Made by a program: the position numbers and the translations under genes | Assembly: GCF_013408565.1 (NCBI RefSeq) | Contig: NZ_JACBZX010000001.1 | Span: 2,728,001 to 2,792,000, forward strand | Direction: 5' to 3' | Length of the DNA stretch: 64,000 nt | From: Janibacter alkaliphilus | Lineage (GTDB): Bacteria > Actinomycetota > Actinomycetes > Actinomycetales > Dermatophilaceae | Shown here: positions 27,207-35,880 of the stretch, piece by piece | How positions within the stretch are numbered: position 1 is the stretch's first letter | How the letters are laid out: each line of letters opens with the position of its first letter | The notes under the pieces: model-generated | Database searches by the model: none | What the model was told of the DNA's origin: nothing | What the model saw: only the letters and a program-made list of their open reading frames with translations

Positions 27207-27976
27207 CCGAAGAACACCATGCGCACGATGCCGACGATCCCGATGACGACGATCACCGCACGCAGCGCGTTCGGCGGCAGCCGGCGACCCACCTTCGCCC
27301 CGAGCACCCCGCCGATCAGGGCACCGACGGCGATGAGCCCGGCGATGCTCCAGTCCACGAGCTCCGGGGAGACGAGGACGAACATCAGCGCCGCGACCGC
27401 GTTGACGACCGTGCCGAGGACGTTCTTGATCCCGTTGAGGCGCTGCAGCGGCTCGCTGCTCAGCGCGCTGAGCAGCCCCATGAGGATGACGCCCTGGGCG
27501 GCACCGAAGTAGCCGCCGTAGACGCCGGCGACGAGCACCCCGACCATGAGCGCCACGAGGTGCCAGGCCGGCGCGCGCCCGTCCTCGTCATGGTGGCCCC
27601 GGGCCCATCGCTGGATGCGGGGGCCGGTGACGACGAGCAGCACCCCGAGCGCGATGAGCACCGGCACCACCGAGGCGAAGGCCTCCTCGGGCAGCACGAG
27701 CAGCAGCAGGGCGCCGGTGACCGCGCCGAGCACCGACATCGGCACCAGCCGGGCGACGAAGCGGCCGGCCCCCTTCAGCTCGGGCAGGTAGCCGGCCGTG
27801 CCGGAGATGCCGCCGGCGACGAGGCCGATGTTGTTGGAGACGTTGGCGGTCACCGGGGGCACGCCGAGCGCGATGAGCGTCGGGAAGGTGACCAGGGTGC
27901 CGGAGCCGACGACGGTGTTGATGCCGCCGGCCCAGACGCCGACGACGACGACCAGCAGCACCTCCCACCACGACAC
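27203..27976 (-). CDS. TSUP-family (TauE/SafE) membrane permease, first of a pair
   Basis: 257 aa with two related halves of about four helices each; family signature GGINTVVGSGTLVTFPTLI near 17-35. GTG at 27976 has a TAGGGT 6 nt upstream which lies within a 16-bp inverted repeat. ATGA-type overlap with the downstream TSUP gene. Confidence 0.87.
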   Translation of the reverse strand: MSWWEVLLVVVVGVWAGGINTVVGSGTLVTFPTLIALGVPPVTANVSNNIGLVAGGISGTAGYLPELKGAGRFVARLVPMSVLGAVTGALLLLVLPEEAFASVVPVLIALGVLLVVTGPRIQRWARGHHDEDGRAPAWHLVALMVGVLVAGVYGGYFGAAQGVILMGLLSALSSEPLQRLNGIKNVLGTVVNAVAALMFVLVSPELVDWSIAGLIAVGALIGGVLGAKVGRRLPPNALRAVIVVIGIVGIVRMVFFG

Positions 27977-28007
27977 CCGGTCACCCTACGTGGGTGACCG
28001 GGTGTCG
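27971..28007. promoter_or_regulatory. 16-bp perfect inverted repeat over a start codon and -10
   Basis: 27971-27986 is the exact reverse complement of 27992-28007, with 5-nt centre TACGT. It covers the GTG (27974-27976) and the -10 TAGGGT (27983-27988, minus) of the first TSUP gene and begins 34 nt after the SPFH stop. It could be terminator of the SPFH gene, operator of the TSUP pair, or both. Confidence 0.7.
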
Positions 28008-28040
28008 ACCGGGGCCCGGTGGTCGGCGCTGCGCGCCGGG

Positions 28041-29303
28041 TCAGCGGGGCCGGGTGTCGTCGTCCGTGCCCGGGCCCGCGGGCGGGGTGGGCGGCGGGAC
28101 GTCGGCCGGGGGGCCGGACGGCGGCGGGCTGCCCTGGCTGCTGCCGGGCGGGGGTCCGGCCGGGCCGGTAGGTGCCGGGTCGGCCGGGAAGGGCGCCGCA
28201 GGCGGGGCCGACGCGGGGGTCGGGTCCGGCACGTCCCCGCCGCGGCTGGAGCTCGGCTGGACCCGCCCGACCGGGGTGGCGTGCTCGGTGGCCTCGCGGC
28301 TGGCCTGCCCGGCCTGGCCGCGGGCCTCCTTCAGCGCCTGGGCCGGGTCCTCGAGGATGGTGTCGTCGAAGGGGTTGTCCTCCGGGCGGTCCGGCTCCAC
28401 CCACCCTTCGTCGTCGTCGCCGAGGTCCGGGGCCTTGCTGCCCAGGGAGCCGCCGATGCCACGCAGCGCGTCGGTGAGCTCGCTGGGGATGACCCACATC
28501 TTGTTGGAGTCGCCGCGAGCGATCTGCGGCAGCACCTGCAGGTACTGGTAGGCGAGCAGCTTCTGCGTCGGCTTGCCGCGGTGGATCGCGTCGAAGACCT
28601 GCTGGATGGCCCGGGCCTGACCCTGGGCCTCGAGGATGCGGGCCTGGGCCGAACCCTCGGCGCGGAGGATCTGGCTCTGCTTCTCACCCTCGGCGGTGAG
28701 GATCTGGGACTGCTTGACGCCCTCGGCGTTGAGGATGGCCGCGCGCCGGTCGCGCTCGGCCTTCATCTGCTTCTCCATCGACTCCTGGACGCTCATCGGC
28801 GGGTCGATCGCCTTGAGCTCGACCCGGTTGACCCGGATGCCCCAGCGGCCCGTCGCCTCGTCCAGCGCCCCGCGCAGCTGGCCGTTGATCTGGTCACGGC
28901 TGGTGAGGGTCTGCTCCAGGTCGAGGGAACCGATGACGTTGCGCAGCGTGGTGACCGTCAGCTGCTCGATGCCCTGGATGAAGTTGGCGATCTCGTAGAC
29001 GGCGCGCTTGGAGTCGATGACCGTGTAGTAGATGACGGTGTCGATGTTGACGACGAGGTTGTCGCTGGTGATCACCGGCTGCGGCGGGAAGCTGACCACC
29101 TGCTCGCGCAGGTCGATGCTGGCGCGCACCTTGTCGACGAAGGGCACGAGGATGTGGATGCCGCCCTCGAGGGTGCGCGAGTAGCGACCCAGCCGCTCGA
29201 TGATGAGCGAGGTCTGCTGCGGCACGATCCGCACGGTCTTGAAGAGGATGACCAGTGCGAAGACGACGAGGACGGCAAGGAAGATCAGGACTCCGAGTCC
29301 CAT
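28041..29303 (-). CDS. SPFH/Band-7 (stomatin/paraslipin-like) membrane protein
   Basis: 420 aa. One N-terminal membrane helix (about 3-23), the SPFH domain (IVPQQTSLIIERLGRYSRTL onward, to about 205), then a long Ala/Gln/Glu coiled coil with AEGEKQSQILRAEGSAQARI. Residues about 300-420 are a Pro/Gly/Ser-rich tail. Assembles into membrane microdomain rings; the NfeD partner is encoded just upstream. Start ATG with GAAAGGACC upstream. Confidence 0.92.
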   Translation of the reverse strand: MGLGVLIFLAVLVVFALVILFKTVRIVPQQTSLIIERLGRYSRTLEGGIHILVPFVDKVRASIDLREQVVSFPPQPVITSDNLVVNIDTVIYYTVIDSKRAVYEIANFIQGIEQLTVTTLRNVIGSLDLEQTLTSRDQINGQLRGALDEATGRWGIRVNRVELKAIDPPMSVQESMEKQMKAERDRRAAILNAEGVKQSQILTAEGEKQSQILRAEGSAQARILEAQGQARAIQQVFDAIHRGKPTQKLLAYQYLQVLPQIARGDSNKMWVIPSELTDALRGIGGSLGSKAPDLGDDDEGWVEPDRPEDNPFDDTILEDPAQALKEARGQAGQASREATEHATPVGRVQPSSSRGGDVPDPTPASAPPAAPFPADPAPTGPAGPPPGSSQGSPPPSGPPADVPPPTPPAGPGTDDDTRPR

Positions 29304-29324
29304 GCGTCGGTCCTTTCGGTGAGC

Positions 29325-29368
29325 GGACCGGCGGGGCCGGTCCTTCGTGGTCGGCGGGCGGACCCGCC
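29325..29368. other. Two hairpins between nfeD and the SPFH gene
   Basis: GGACCGG/CCGGTCC (29325-29331 with 29337-29343) and GGCGGG/CCCGCC (29353-29358 with 29363-29368). In a 75-nt gap inside a likely operon, they might partly stop transcription or stabilise an RNA end. Confidence 0.4.
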
Positions 29369-29378
29369 GGTGAGCGGG

Positions 29379-29834
29379 TCAGGCGAGCGGCTGGTTGGTG
29401 ACGATCGCGGTGGCCCCGTCGATGGCGACGACGCGCACCTCCTCACCGGGGGCGCACGGGGGTTCGCCGTCGGGGACGCGGGCGCTCCACATCTCTCCGG
29501 CGAGCTTGACCCGGCCGTCGGTCTCGGTGACGGTCTCGACCACCCGGGCCAGCCGTCCGGTGAGGGCGGCCGAGCCGATGCCGTGGGAGGCCTCGGAGTC
29601 CATGAACTGGCGCTTGACCAGCGGCCGGACGATTCCGACGAGCAGCAGCGCGACGACGACCGCGAGCACCACCTGCACGGCCACGGGGGCACCGAGGGCG
29701 GCGGCCAGCGCACCGACGGCGGCGCCGCCGGCGAGCATGACGAAGACGAAGTCGACGGTGACCGCCTCGACGGCGACGAGCACGAGCACGAGGCCCATCC
29801 ACGCCAACCAGAGGTTGTCGCTCAGCCAGTCCAT
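29379..29834 (-). CDS. NfeD-family membrane protein
   Basis: 151 aa. Three or four hydrophobic helices at about 7-80, then the OB-fold NfeD domain (LTGRLARVVETVTETDGRVKL to the end). Partner of SPFH proteins in membrane domain organisation. ATG at 29834 with AAGGGGGCGGG upstream. Short form, lacking the protease domain of long NfeD. Confidence 0.88.
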   Translation of the reverse strand: MDWLSDNLWLAWMGLVLVLVAVEAVTVDFVFVMLAGGAAVGALAAALGAPVAVQVVLAVVVALLLVGIVRPLVKRQFMDSEASHGIGSAALTGRLARVVETVTETDGRVKLAGEMWSARVPDGEPPCAPGEEVRVVAIDGATAIVTNQPLA

Positions 29835-30020
29835 GCCCGCCCCCTTCGTCGTCGGTCGTCGCCCGGTCGGCGCGACCGGCCCATCGTGCCCGATCCTGCC
29901 CGTCCGACCGCACCCCGGTGCCCCGACCAGCCCAGACGTGACCACACCGTTGCCCCACCCCCCTTCGTCCGCAGCACCCCGGAAGCTCCCCGGTCGGCCG
30001 ACCCCGCACGCCCACCAGAC

Positions 30021-30092
30021 CCGCAACTGCCTAGGCAGCTGAGTTTGCTCATCTTGCAAGGTGAGCGAAGTCAGCTGCCTAGGCAGTTGCGG
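30021..30092. repeat. Long inverted repeat, arms carry TGCCTAGGCA palindromes
   Basis: 30021-30042 is the exact reverse complement of 30071-30092 (22 bp). After one mismatch the stem goes on with TTTGCTCA (30044-30051) and TGAGCGAA (30062-30069), one T-G pair, and the loop contains the palindrome CTTGCAAG. Total stem is about 31 positions. Each arm has its own GCAACTGCCTAGGCAG palindrome, related to the 48-kb array. No T-tract. Confidence 0.85.
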
Positions 30093-30128
30093 CTTGAAGT
30101 GCAGTTGCGGCTTGAAGTGCAGCTGCGG
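30085..30128. repeat. 18-bp tandem repeat, 2.4 copies
   Basis: AGTTGCGGCTTGAAGTGC at 30085-30102 and 30103-30120, then a partial AGCTGCGG. It starts inside the right arm of the long inverted repeat. Confidence 0.8.
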
Positions 30129-30157
30129 AGAAGGAGTAGCCGCGGGAGGGAAGGGGC

Positions 30158-30940
30158 TCAGCGGGCGCGGGCGGCCCAGCGGTCGCCGTGCCGGTCCAGG
30201 ACGAGATCGAGGCCGAAGGTGGCCGAGAGGTTCTCCTGGGTCAGCGTCAGCTCCAGCGGGCCCTGGGCGACCACCTCGCCCTGGCGCAGCAGCAGCACGT
30301 CGGTGAAGCCCGGCGGGATCTCCTCGACGTGGTGGGTGACCATCACCAGCGCGGGCGCCTCGAGGTCGGCGGCGATCGCGCCCAGCCGACCGACCAGGTC
30401 CTCCCGACCGCCGAGGTCGAGGCCGGCGGCCGGCTCGTCGAGCAGCATCAGCTCCGGGTCGGTCATCAGCGCCCGGGCGATCTGCACCCGCTTGCGCTCC
30501 CCCTCCGACAGCGTCCCGTAGCGACGCTCCAGCAGGTGCTCGGCGCCCAGGGCCACGAGCAGCTCACGCGCCCGGTCGTGGTCGAGGTCGTCGTAGGACT
30601 CGCGCCACCGGCCGACGACCCCCCACGAGGCGGTGACGACGACGTCGACGACCCGCTCCTGGGCGGGGATGCCCTCGGCCAGCGACGAGGAGGCCAGACC
30701 GATCCGCGGCCGCAGGTCGAAGACGTCGGTGGCGCCGAGGACCTCGCCGAGCACCCCGGCGACCCCGGAGGTCGGGTGCATCCGCCCCGCCGCGAGCTGC
30801 AGCAGGGTCGTCTTGCCGGCACCGTTCGGGCCGAGCACGACCCAGCGCTGCCCCTCCTCGACCTCCCAGTCGACGTCGCGCAGCAGCCGCGACCCGCTCC
30901 GCACGACGTAGACACCGGCGAAGGCGAGGACGTCACTCAT
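30158..30940 (-). CDS. ABC transporter ATP-binding protein (stand-alone)
   Basis: 260 aa. Walker A GPNGAGKTT, signature LSEGERKRVQIARAL, Walker B LMLLDEPAAGLD, and switch histidine in MVTHHVEEI. No permease gene is adjacent. ATG at 30940, 7 nt after a TAGGGT; an upstream GTG at 30961 is less likely. The closest family relatives are cytosolic-looking ATPases of unknown partner. Confidence 0.88.
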   Translation of the reverse strand: MSDVLAFAGVYVVRSGSRLLRDVDWEVEEGQRWVVLGPNGAGKTTLLQLAAGRMHPTSGVAGVLGEVLGATDVFDLRPRIGLASSSLAEGIPAQERVVDVVVTASWGVVGRWRESYDDLDHDRARELLVALGAEHLLERRYGTLSEGERKRVQIARALMTDPELMLLDEPAAGLDLGGREDLVGRLGAIAADLEAPALVMVTHHVEEIPPGFTDVLLLRQGEVVAQGPLELTLTQENLSATFGLDLVLDRHGDRWAARAR

Positions 30941-30947
30941 GGCCCCG

Positions 30948-30953
30948 ACCCTA
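30948..30953 (-). promoter_or_regulatory. -10 element of leaderless ABC ATPase gene
   Basis: TAGGGT on the minus strand, 7 nt before the ATG at 30940; supports that start. Confidence 0.6.
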
Positions 30954-30965
30954 ACCGGCACCGCC

Positions 30966-30971
30966 TACGAT
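30966..30971 (+). promoter_or_regulatory. -10 element of leaderless hypothetical gene
   Basis: TACGAT ends 7 nt before the ATG at 30979; divergent from the promoter at 30948. Confidence 0.55.
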
Positions 30972-30978
30972 CGGTCAG

Positions 30979-31737
30979 ATGCCCGAGATGCCTGCCTCCG
31001 TCCGCGTCGCGCTCTGGGTGACGCACGCGTGGAGCGGCGCGATGCCGCTGGCCGGGGCCCTGCAGCGCGCCCTCCCCGACGTCGACCACGTCGAGGGGCT
31101 GGTCGAGCAGCTGCGGGTCTGGCACGACCTCGGCGAGGGTGCCCTGCTGGTCGCGCTCCCCTCCCCCGGCGACGTCACCGGGCTGCCACGCACCGGCCCG
31201 GTGGCGCTGCAGGACGCCGTCGACGGCGGCGAGGCCGTCTTCGTCCCCGGCATCGGCGGCATGCTCGTCCCGCACGGCTCCACCTTCGGCTCCCCCGGCG
31301 CCCAGGGCTACCGGCTGGACTGGATGGCCCACGAGGCAGACCCGGTGCCCACCCACCGGATCGAGGCGCTGGACCCCGGCGAGCTGGAGCGACGGCTCCA
31401 GCAGGCGGTGCGCGAGGCGACCATGGAGGGCGAACGGCTGGGCGGCCAGCCCTTCGCCGGGGAGATGGCCCGGGAGGTCGCCGACGCCCGCCTCGGCGGG
31501 GACTGGGCGCTGCCGGAGAGCCTCGGGGAGCGGGCCCGTCGGGTGATCGTCTCGGCGGGCACCGCCGCGGTGGTCGCCGAGCTCGGACTGAACCAGCCCG
31601 ACGGCGCCCTGGACGCCGCGACACGCGCGGCCCGGGACGGGGTGCTGCGCCGGCTCGGCCGCGAGGCCGACAGCGTGCTCGCCGAGGTCACCAACGCCGC
31701 CTGCGCGGCCATCGCCGGCTGGGTGCCGGCCCGCTGA
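30979..31737 (+). CDS. Conserved hypothetical protein
   Basis: 252 aa, soluble, no signal peptide. I recognise no domain. Visible blocks: WVTHAWSGAMPLAGALQ at the start, FVPGIGGMLVPHGSTFG in the middle, and an Ala-rich helical C-terminus. Codon use is like its neighbours, and a promoter sits at the right distance, so it is a real gene. Stand-alone between the ABC ATPase and glgA. Confidence 0.7.
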   Translation: MPEMPASVRVALWVTHAWSGAMPLAGALQRALPDVDHVEGLVEQLRVWHDLGEGALLVALPSPGDVTGLPRTGPVALQDAVDGGEAVFVPGIGGMLVPHGSTFGSPGAQGYRLDWMAHEADPVPTHRIEALDPGELERRLQQAVREATMEGERLGGQPFAGEMAREVADARLGGDWALPESLGERARRVIVSAGTAAVVAELGLNQPDGALDAATRAARDGVLRRLGREADSVLAEVTNAACAAIAGWVPAR

Positions 31738-31818
31738 GCCGACGTCCGCTCGACCGCCGAGGTCCGCCGAGCCCGGCGCCTGAGAGCCCCGGTGATCCCG
31801 CGACCAGCCGACGACTGC

Positions 31819-33009
31819 TCAGCCGAGCACCTGCTGGTAGACCTCCAGCGTCCGGTCGCCGATGGTCGCCCAGGAGAACTCCTCGACCGCCCGACGCCGC
31901 CCGGCCAGGCCACGCTCCCGCGCCCGCTCGGGGTCGGTCACCGCCGCGGTCAGCGCGGCCGCGAGATCGGCGACGAAGCGGTCCGGGTCGACCGGGGTGC
32001 CGGTGCCGTCGTCGACCTGCTCGATCGGCACCAGCCAGCCGGTCTCGCCGTCGACGACCACCTCGGGGATGCCTCCGGTGGCGGTGGCGACCACCGGCAG
32101 GTCGCAGGCCATCGCCTCGAGGTTGACGATGCCCAGCGGCTCGTAGACCGACGGGCAGGCGAAGACCGTCGACGCCGACAGCAGCGCGATCACCTCGGCC
32201 CGCGGGAGCATCTCGGCGATCCAGACCACCCCGTCGCGGGTGGCCCGCAGCTCGTCCATGAGCGCCTCGACCTCGGCCCGGATCTCCGGGGTGTCTGGCT
32301 GCCCGGCGCAGAGCACGAGCTGGACCTCCGGCGGCAGCTCCTGGGCGGCGCGCAGCAGGAAGGGCAGCCCCTTCTGCCGGGTGATCCGCCCGACGAAGAT
32401 GACCGCCGGCCGGTCCGGGTCGATGCCGTGCCGGCGCACCACGTCCGGGTCCTCGGCCCGCTGCCACAGCTGGCTGTCGATCCCGTTGTGCACCACGTGC
32501 ACCCGGCCCGGGTCGGTCGCCGGGTAGCTGCGCAGGATGTCCCGTCGCATCCCGTCGCTCACCGCGATGACGCCGGCAGCGGCCTCGTACGCGGTGCGTT
32601 CGACCCACGAGGAGAGCCGGTAGCCGCCGCCGAGCTGCTCGGCCTTCCACGGGCGCAGCGGCTCCAGGCTGTGCGCGCTGACGACGTGCGGGACGTCCAG
32701 GAGCAGCGAGGCGGTGTGCCCGGCGAAGTTGGCGTACCAGGTGTGCGAGTGCACCAGGTCGGTCCCCTCGCAGCCGCCGGCCATGGCCAGGTCGACGCCC
32801 ATCGTCACCAGGGCGGCGTTCGCCCCCTGCAGCGAGGGCGGGTCGGGGTAGCCGGTGGTGCCCTCCTCCTCGCGCGGGTCGCCGAAGCAGCGCACCCGCA
32901 CGTCGAGGTCACCACGGCTGCGCAGGGCCCGGGTCAGCTCGGCGACATGGACCCCCGCTCCCCCGTAGATGGCCGGCGGGTACTCCTTGCTGAGGATGTC
33001 GACGCGCAC
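31819..33009 (-). CDS. glgA: Glycogen synthase / maltose-1-phosphate synthase (GT4 family)
   Basis: 396 aa retaining GT-B glycosyltransferase. The N-terminal glycine loop is [17 protein letters not shown] and the C-terminal donor site [21 protein letters not shown] holds the catalytic-type E-x7-E. The short actinobacterial form (mycobacterial GlgM/GlgA) rather than the bacterial GT5 enzyme; in mycobacteria it uses ADP-glucose to make maltose-1-phosphate. Divergent from glgC, which makes that donor. GTG at 33009, TAGTCT 6 nt upstream. Confidence 0.92.
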   Translation of the reverse strand: MRVDILSKEYPPAIYGGAGVHVAELTRALRSRGDLDVRVRCFGDPREEEGTTGYPDPPSLQGANAALVTMGVDLAMAGGCEGTDLVHSHTWYANFAGHTASLLLDVPHVVSAHSLEPLRPWKAEQLGGGYRLSSWVERTAYEAAAGVIAVSDGMRRDILRSYPATDPGRVHVVHNGIDSQLWQRAEDPDVVRRHGIDPDRPAVIFVGRITRQKGLPFLLRAAQELPPEVQLVLCAGQPDTPEIRAEVEALMDELRATRDGVVWIAEMLPRAEVIALLSASTVFACPSVYEPLGIVNLEAMACDLPVVATATGGIPEVVVDGETGWLVPIEQVDDGTGTPVDPDRFVADLAAALTAAVTDPERARERGLAGRRRAVEEFSWATIGDRTLEVYQQVLG

Positions 33010-33015
33010 CCGCCC

Positions 33016-33021
33016 AGACTA
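33016..33021 (-). promoter_or_regulatory. -10 element of leaderless glgA
   Basis: TAGTCT on the minus strand, 6 nt before the GTG at 33009. On the other strand TACGTT at about 33037 could drive glgC with a leader of about 45 nt. Confidence 0.55.
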
Positions 33022-33086
33022 GGGCTCGGGGCAGTACGTTGGGGCTGAGCGACGCCGCCGTCGACGGACCAGCCAAGGAGGGTGCC

Positions 33087-34358
33087 ATGCGCAGCCACGG
33101 ACAGCCCAGGGTTCTCGCGATCGTGCTGGCCGGGGGTGAGGGCAAGAGGCTCATGCCGCTGACCGCGGACCGGGCCAAGCCGGCGGTCCCCTTCGGTGGG
33201 ATCTACCGGCTCATCGACTTCGCCCTGAGCAACGTCATCAACTCCGGGTACATGAAGGTCGTCGTGCTCACCCAGTACAAGAGCCACAGCCTCGACCGGC
33301 ACGTCAGCCGGGCCTGGCGGATGTCCACGCTGCTGGGCAACTACGTCGCCGCGATCCCGGCCCAGCAGCGGATGGGCAAGAGCTGGTACATGGGCAGCGC
33401 GGACGCGATCTACCAGTCGCTCAACGCGATCAACGACGAGCGGCCGGACATCGTCGTGGTCGTCGGCGCCGACCACGTCTACCAGATGGACTTCAGCCAG
33501 ATGGTCGACCAGCACATCGAGTCCGGAGCCGGGTGCACGGTCGCCGCGATCCGCCAGCCGATCGAGATGGCCGACCAGTTCGGGGTGATCGAGGTGGACG
33601 CCGAGAACCCCCGCAAGATCCAGGCCTTCCGGGAGAAGCCGACCGATGCCGTGGGGCTGCCGGACAACCCGCAGGAGGTCTACGCCTCCATGGGTAACTA
33701 CGTCTTCACCACGGACGCGCTCATCGACGCGGTGTGCGCCGACGCCGAGACCGAGGGCAGCAAGCACGACATGGGCGGCGACATCGTGCCCGCCTTCGTC
33801 GCGCAGGGCGGCGCGTACGCCTACGACTTCTCCGACAACGAGGTGCCCGGCAGCACCGACCGGGACCGCGGCTACTGGCGCGACGTGGGCACCATCGACA
33901 GCTACTACGACGCGCACATGGACCTCACCTCGGTGCACCCGGTCTTCAACCTCTACAACTCCGACTGGGCGATCTACACCCACTACGGGCAGCACCCGCC
34001 GGCGAAGTTCGTGCACGGCCAGGGCAACCGGGTCGGCGAGGCCCTGAGCTCGCTGGTCTCCCCCGGGGTCGTCGTCTCCGGCGGCCGGGTGCACAACTCG
34101 GTGCTCTCCCCCGGCACCGTGATCCACAGCTTCAGCACCGTCGACGACTCGGTGATCCTCGGCGAGGTCGACATCGGTCGGCACTGCAGCCTGCGCAAGG
34201 TGATCATCGACAAGTCGGTGCAGATCCCCAACGGCACCCGCATCGGCTACGACCGGGAGGAGGACGAGGCCCGCGGCTTCGTCGTCACCGACTCCGGGAT
34301 CACGGTCATCGGCAAGGGCCAGGAGGTGACCGTCTCCCCGGACGACGGGCTGACGTGA
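33087..34358 (+). CDS. glgC: Glucose-1-phosphate adenylyltransferase
   Basis: Makes ADP-glucose from ATP and glucose-1-phosphate. 423 aa: nucleotidyltransferase loop [20 protein letters not shown] near the start, DHVYQMD in the middle, AFREKPT lysine, and a left-handed beta-helix C-terminus. ATG at 33087 follows AAGGAGGG; an upstream in-frame GTG at 33039 lacks a ribosome site. The last bases overlap the next gene (GTGA). Confidence 0.95.
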   Translation: MRSHGQPRVLAIVLAGGEGKRLMPLTADRAKPAVPFGGIYRLIDFALSNVINSGYMKVVVLTQYKSHSLDRHVSRAWRMSTLLGNYVAAIPAQQRMGKSWYMGSADAIYQSLNAINDERPDIVVVVGADHVYQMDFSQMVDQHIESGAGCTVAAIRQPIEMADQFGVIEVDAENPRKIQAFREKPTDAVGLPDNPQEVYASMGNYVFTTDALIDAVCADAETEGSKHDMGGDIVPAFVAQGGAYAYDFSDNEVPGSTDRDRGYWRDVGTIDSYYDAHMDLTSVHPVFNLYNSDWAIYTHYGQHPPAKFVHGQGNRVGEALSSLVSPGVVVSGGRVHNSVLSPGTVIHSFSTVDDSVILGEVDIGRHCSLRKVIIDKSVQIPNGTRIGYDREEDEARGFVVTDSGITVIGKGQEVTVSPDDGLT

Positions 34359-35158
34359 GCGACGTCCGGATCGGGGTGCAGATCCAGCCGCAGCACGCCG
34401 ACTACGCCGAGATCCGCCGCGCCGTCGCGGCCGCCGAGGAGGCCGGCGCGGACGTCGTCTTCACCTGGGACCACTTCTTCCCGCTGCACGGCGACCCCGA
34501 CGGCAAGCACTTCGAGTGCTGGACCGTGCTCGGGGCCTGGGCCGAGGCGACCGAGAAGGTGGAGATCGGCGCCCTGGTCACCTGCAACAGCTACCGCAAC
34601 CCGCAGCTGCTCGCCGACATGGCCCGCACCGTCGACCACATCAGCGACGGGCGGCTCATCCTCGGCCTCGGCGCCGGCTGGTTCGAGCGCGACTACGACG
34701 AGTACGGCTACGAGTTCGGTACCTCCCCGGGCCAGCGGCTGGACGCCCTGGCCCGGGACCTGCCGCTCATCGAGCAGCGGTGGGCCCGGCTGAACCCGCC
34801 GCCCACCCGGGACATCCCGGTGCTCATCGGTGGTGGCGGGGAGCGCAAGACGCTGCGGATCGTGGCCGAGCACGCGACCATCTGGCACGGCTTCGGCGAT
34901 GCCGCGCAGATCGCCCGCAAGCACGAGGTGCTCGACTCCTGGTGCCGGCGGGTGGGCCGCGACCCGGCGGAGATCGAGCGCTCCGCGGGCGTCTCACCCA
35001 CCCCGGGGCGGCTGCCGGAGGACGTGGCCGACTACGCCGCCGGTGCGCAGGCGCTCTACGACGTCGGCACCCGGCTACTCACCTACGGCACCGACGGGCC
35101 GGACCACGACCTCGGACCGCTGCGCGACCTCCTCGCCTGGCGAGACGGGCTGAGCTGA
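34355..35158 (+). CDS. LLM-class F420-dependent oxidoreductase
   Basis: 267 aa TIM-barrel flavin-like/F420 enzyme: [23 protein letters not shown] at the start, [15 protein letters not shown] [21 protein letters not shown] in the middle. Substrate unknown. GTG overlaps the glgC stop by 4 nt, so it is translated with glgC, though I see no metabolic link. Confidence 0.87.
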   Translation: MSDVRIGVQIQPQHADYAEIRRAVAAAEEAGADVVFTWDHFFPLHGDPDGKHFECWTVLGAWAEATEKVEIGALVTCNSYRNPQLLADMARTVDHISDGRLILGLGAGWFERDYDEYGYEFGTSPGQRLDALARDLPLIEQRWARLNPPPTRDIPVLIGGGGERKTLRIVAEHATIWHGFGDAAQIARKHEVLDSWCRRVGRDPAEIERSAGVSPTPGRLPEDVADYAAGAQALYDVGTRLLTYGTDGPDHDLGPLRDLLAWRDGLS

Positions 35159-35174
35159 GCCGGGCTGCGGCGGC

Positions 35175-35180
35175 TACGGT
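35175..35180 (+). promoter_or_regulatory. -10 element of leaderless serB
   Basis: TACGGT ends 7 nt before the GTG at 35188. Confidence 0.55.
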
Positions 35181-35187
35181 CGCCGGT

Positions 35188-35868
35188 GTGATCGAGCCTG
35201 CCGCCCCCACCCTGCCCGCCTCGCTGCGCGGTGACGAGCCGATCCTGCTCGTCATGGATGTCGACTCCACGCTCATCCAGGACGAGGTCATCGAGCTGCT
35301 CGCGGAGCACGCCGGCACCCGGGACCAGGTGGCGGCGGTGACCGAGTCGGCGATGCGTGGCGAGATCGACTTCCCCCAGAGCCTGCACGCCCGGGTGGCT
35401 ACGCTGGCCGGTGTCGAGGTCGAGGCGCTGGCGCAGGTGCGCGCGGCCGCCCGGCTGACCCCGGGGGCCCGCGAGCTCGTGGGCACGCTGCAGGAGCGCG
35501 GGCACGTCGTGGGGCTGGTCAGCGGCGGCTTCATCGAGGTCGTCGGCGCGCTGGCGGCCGACCTTGGGATCACCGAGGCCCGGGCCAACGCGCTCGAGGT
35601 CGCCGACGGGCGCCTCACCGGCCGGGTGCACGGCGAGGTGGTCGACCGGGCCGCCAAGGCACGCTTCCTGCGCGAGGTCGCGCAGCGTCACCGCATCCCG
35701 GCCGGGCGCACCGTCGCGGTCGGCGACGGCGCCAACGACCTCGACATGATGGCGGCAGCCGCGCTCGGGGTCGCCTTCTGCGCCAAGCCCGCGGTGCGGG
35801 AGGCCGCCGACGTCAGCATCACCGAGCCGCGGCTCGACGCGGTGCTGGACGTGCTCGGGATGCGCTGA
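35188..35868 (+). CDS. serB: Phosphoserine phosphatase
   Basis: Last step of serine synthesis. 226 aa HAD enzyme with motif I DVDSTLIQDEVIELLAE (Asp nucleophile and acid), SGGF motif II, the lysine in RAAKARFLRE, and motif IV GDGANDLDMMAAAALGVAF. It lacks the ACT domain of some actinobacterial SerB forms. Convergent with fabI, 12 nt apart. Confidence 0.92.
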   Translation: MIEPAAPTLPASLRGDEPILLVMDVDSTLIQDEVIELLAEHAGTRDQVAAVTESAMRGEIDFPQSLHARVATLAGVEVEALAQVRAAARLTPGARELVGTLQERGHVVGLVSGGFIEVVGALAADLGITEARANALEVADGRLTGRVHGEVVDRAAKARFLREVAQRHRIPAGRTVAVGDGANDLDMMAAAALGVAFCAKPAVREAADVSITEPRLDAVLDVLGMR

Positions 35869-35880
35869 CGGCGCGGGCGC

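Larger units (their letters stand above)
29835..30157. other. 323-bp gap between an ABC ATPase gene and nfeD
   Basis: No gene is supported. It holds a 7-bp hairpin in the nfeD leader (CCGGTCG 29863-29869, CGACCGG 29873-29879), a very long hairpin (30021-30092) and a short tandem repeat (30085-30128). I see nothing else recognisable in 29880-30020. Confidence 0.7.
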
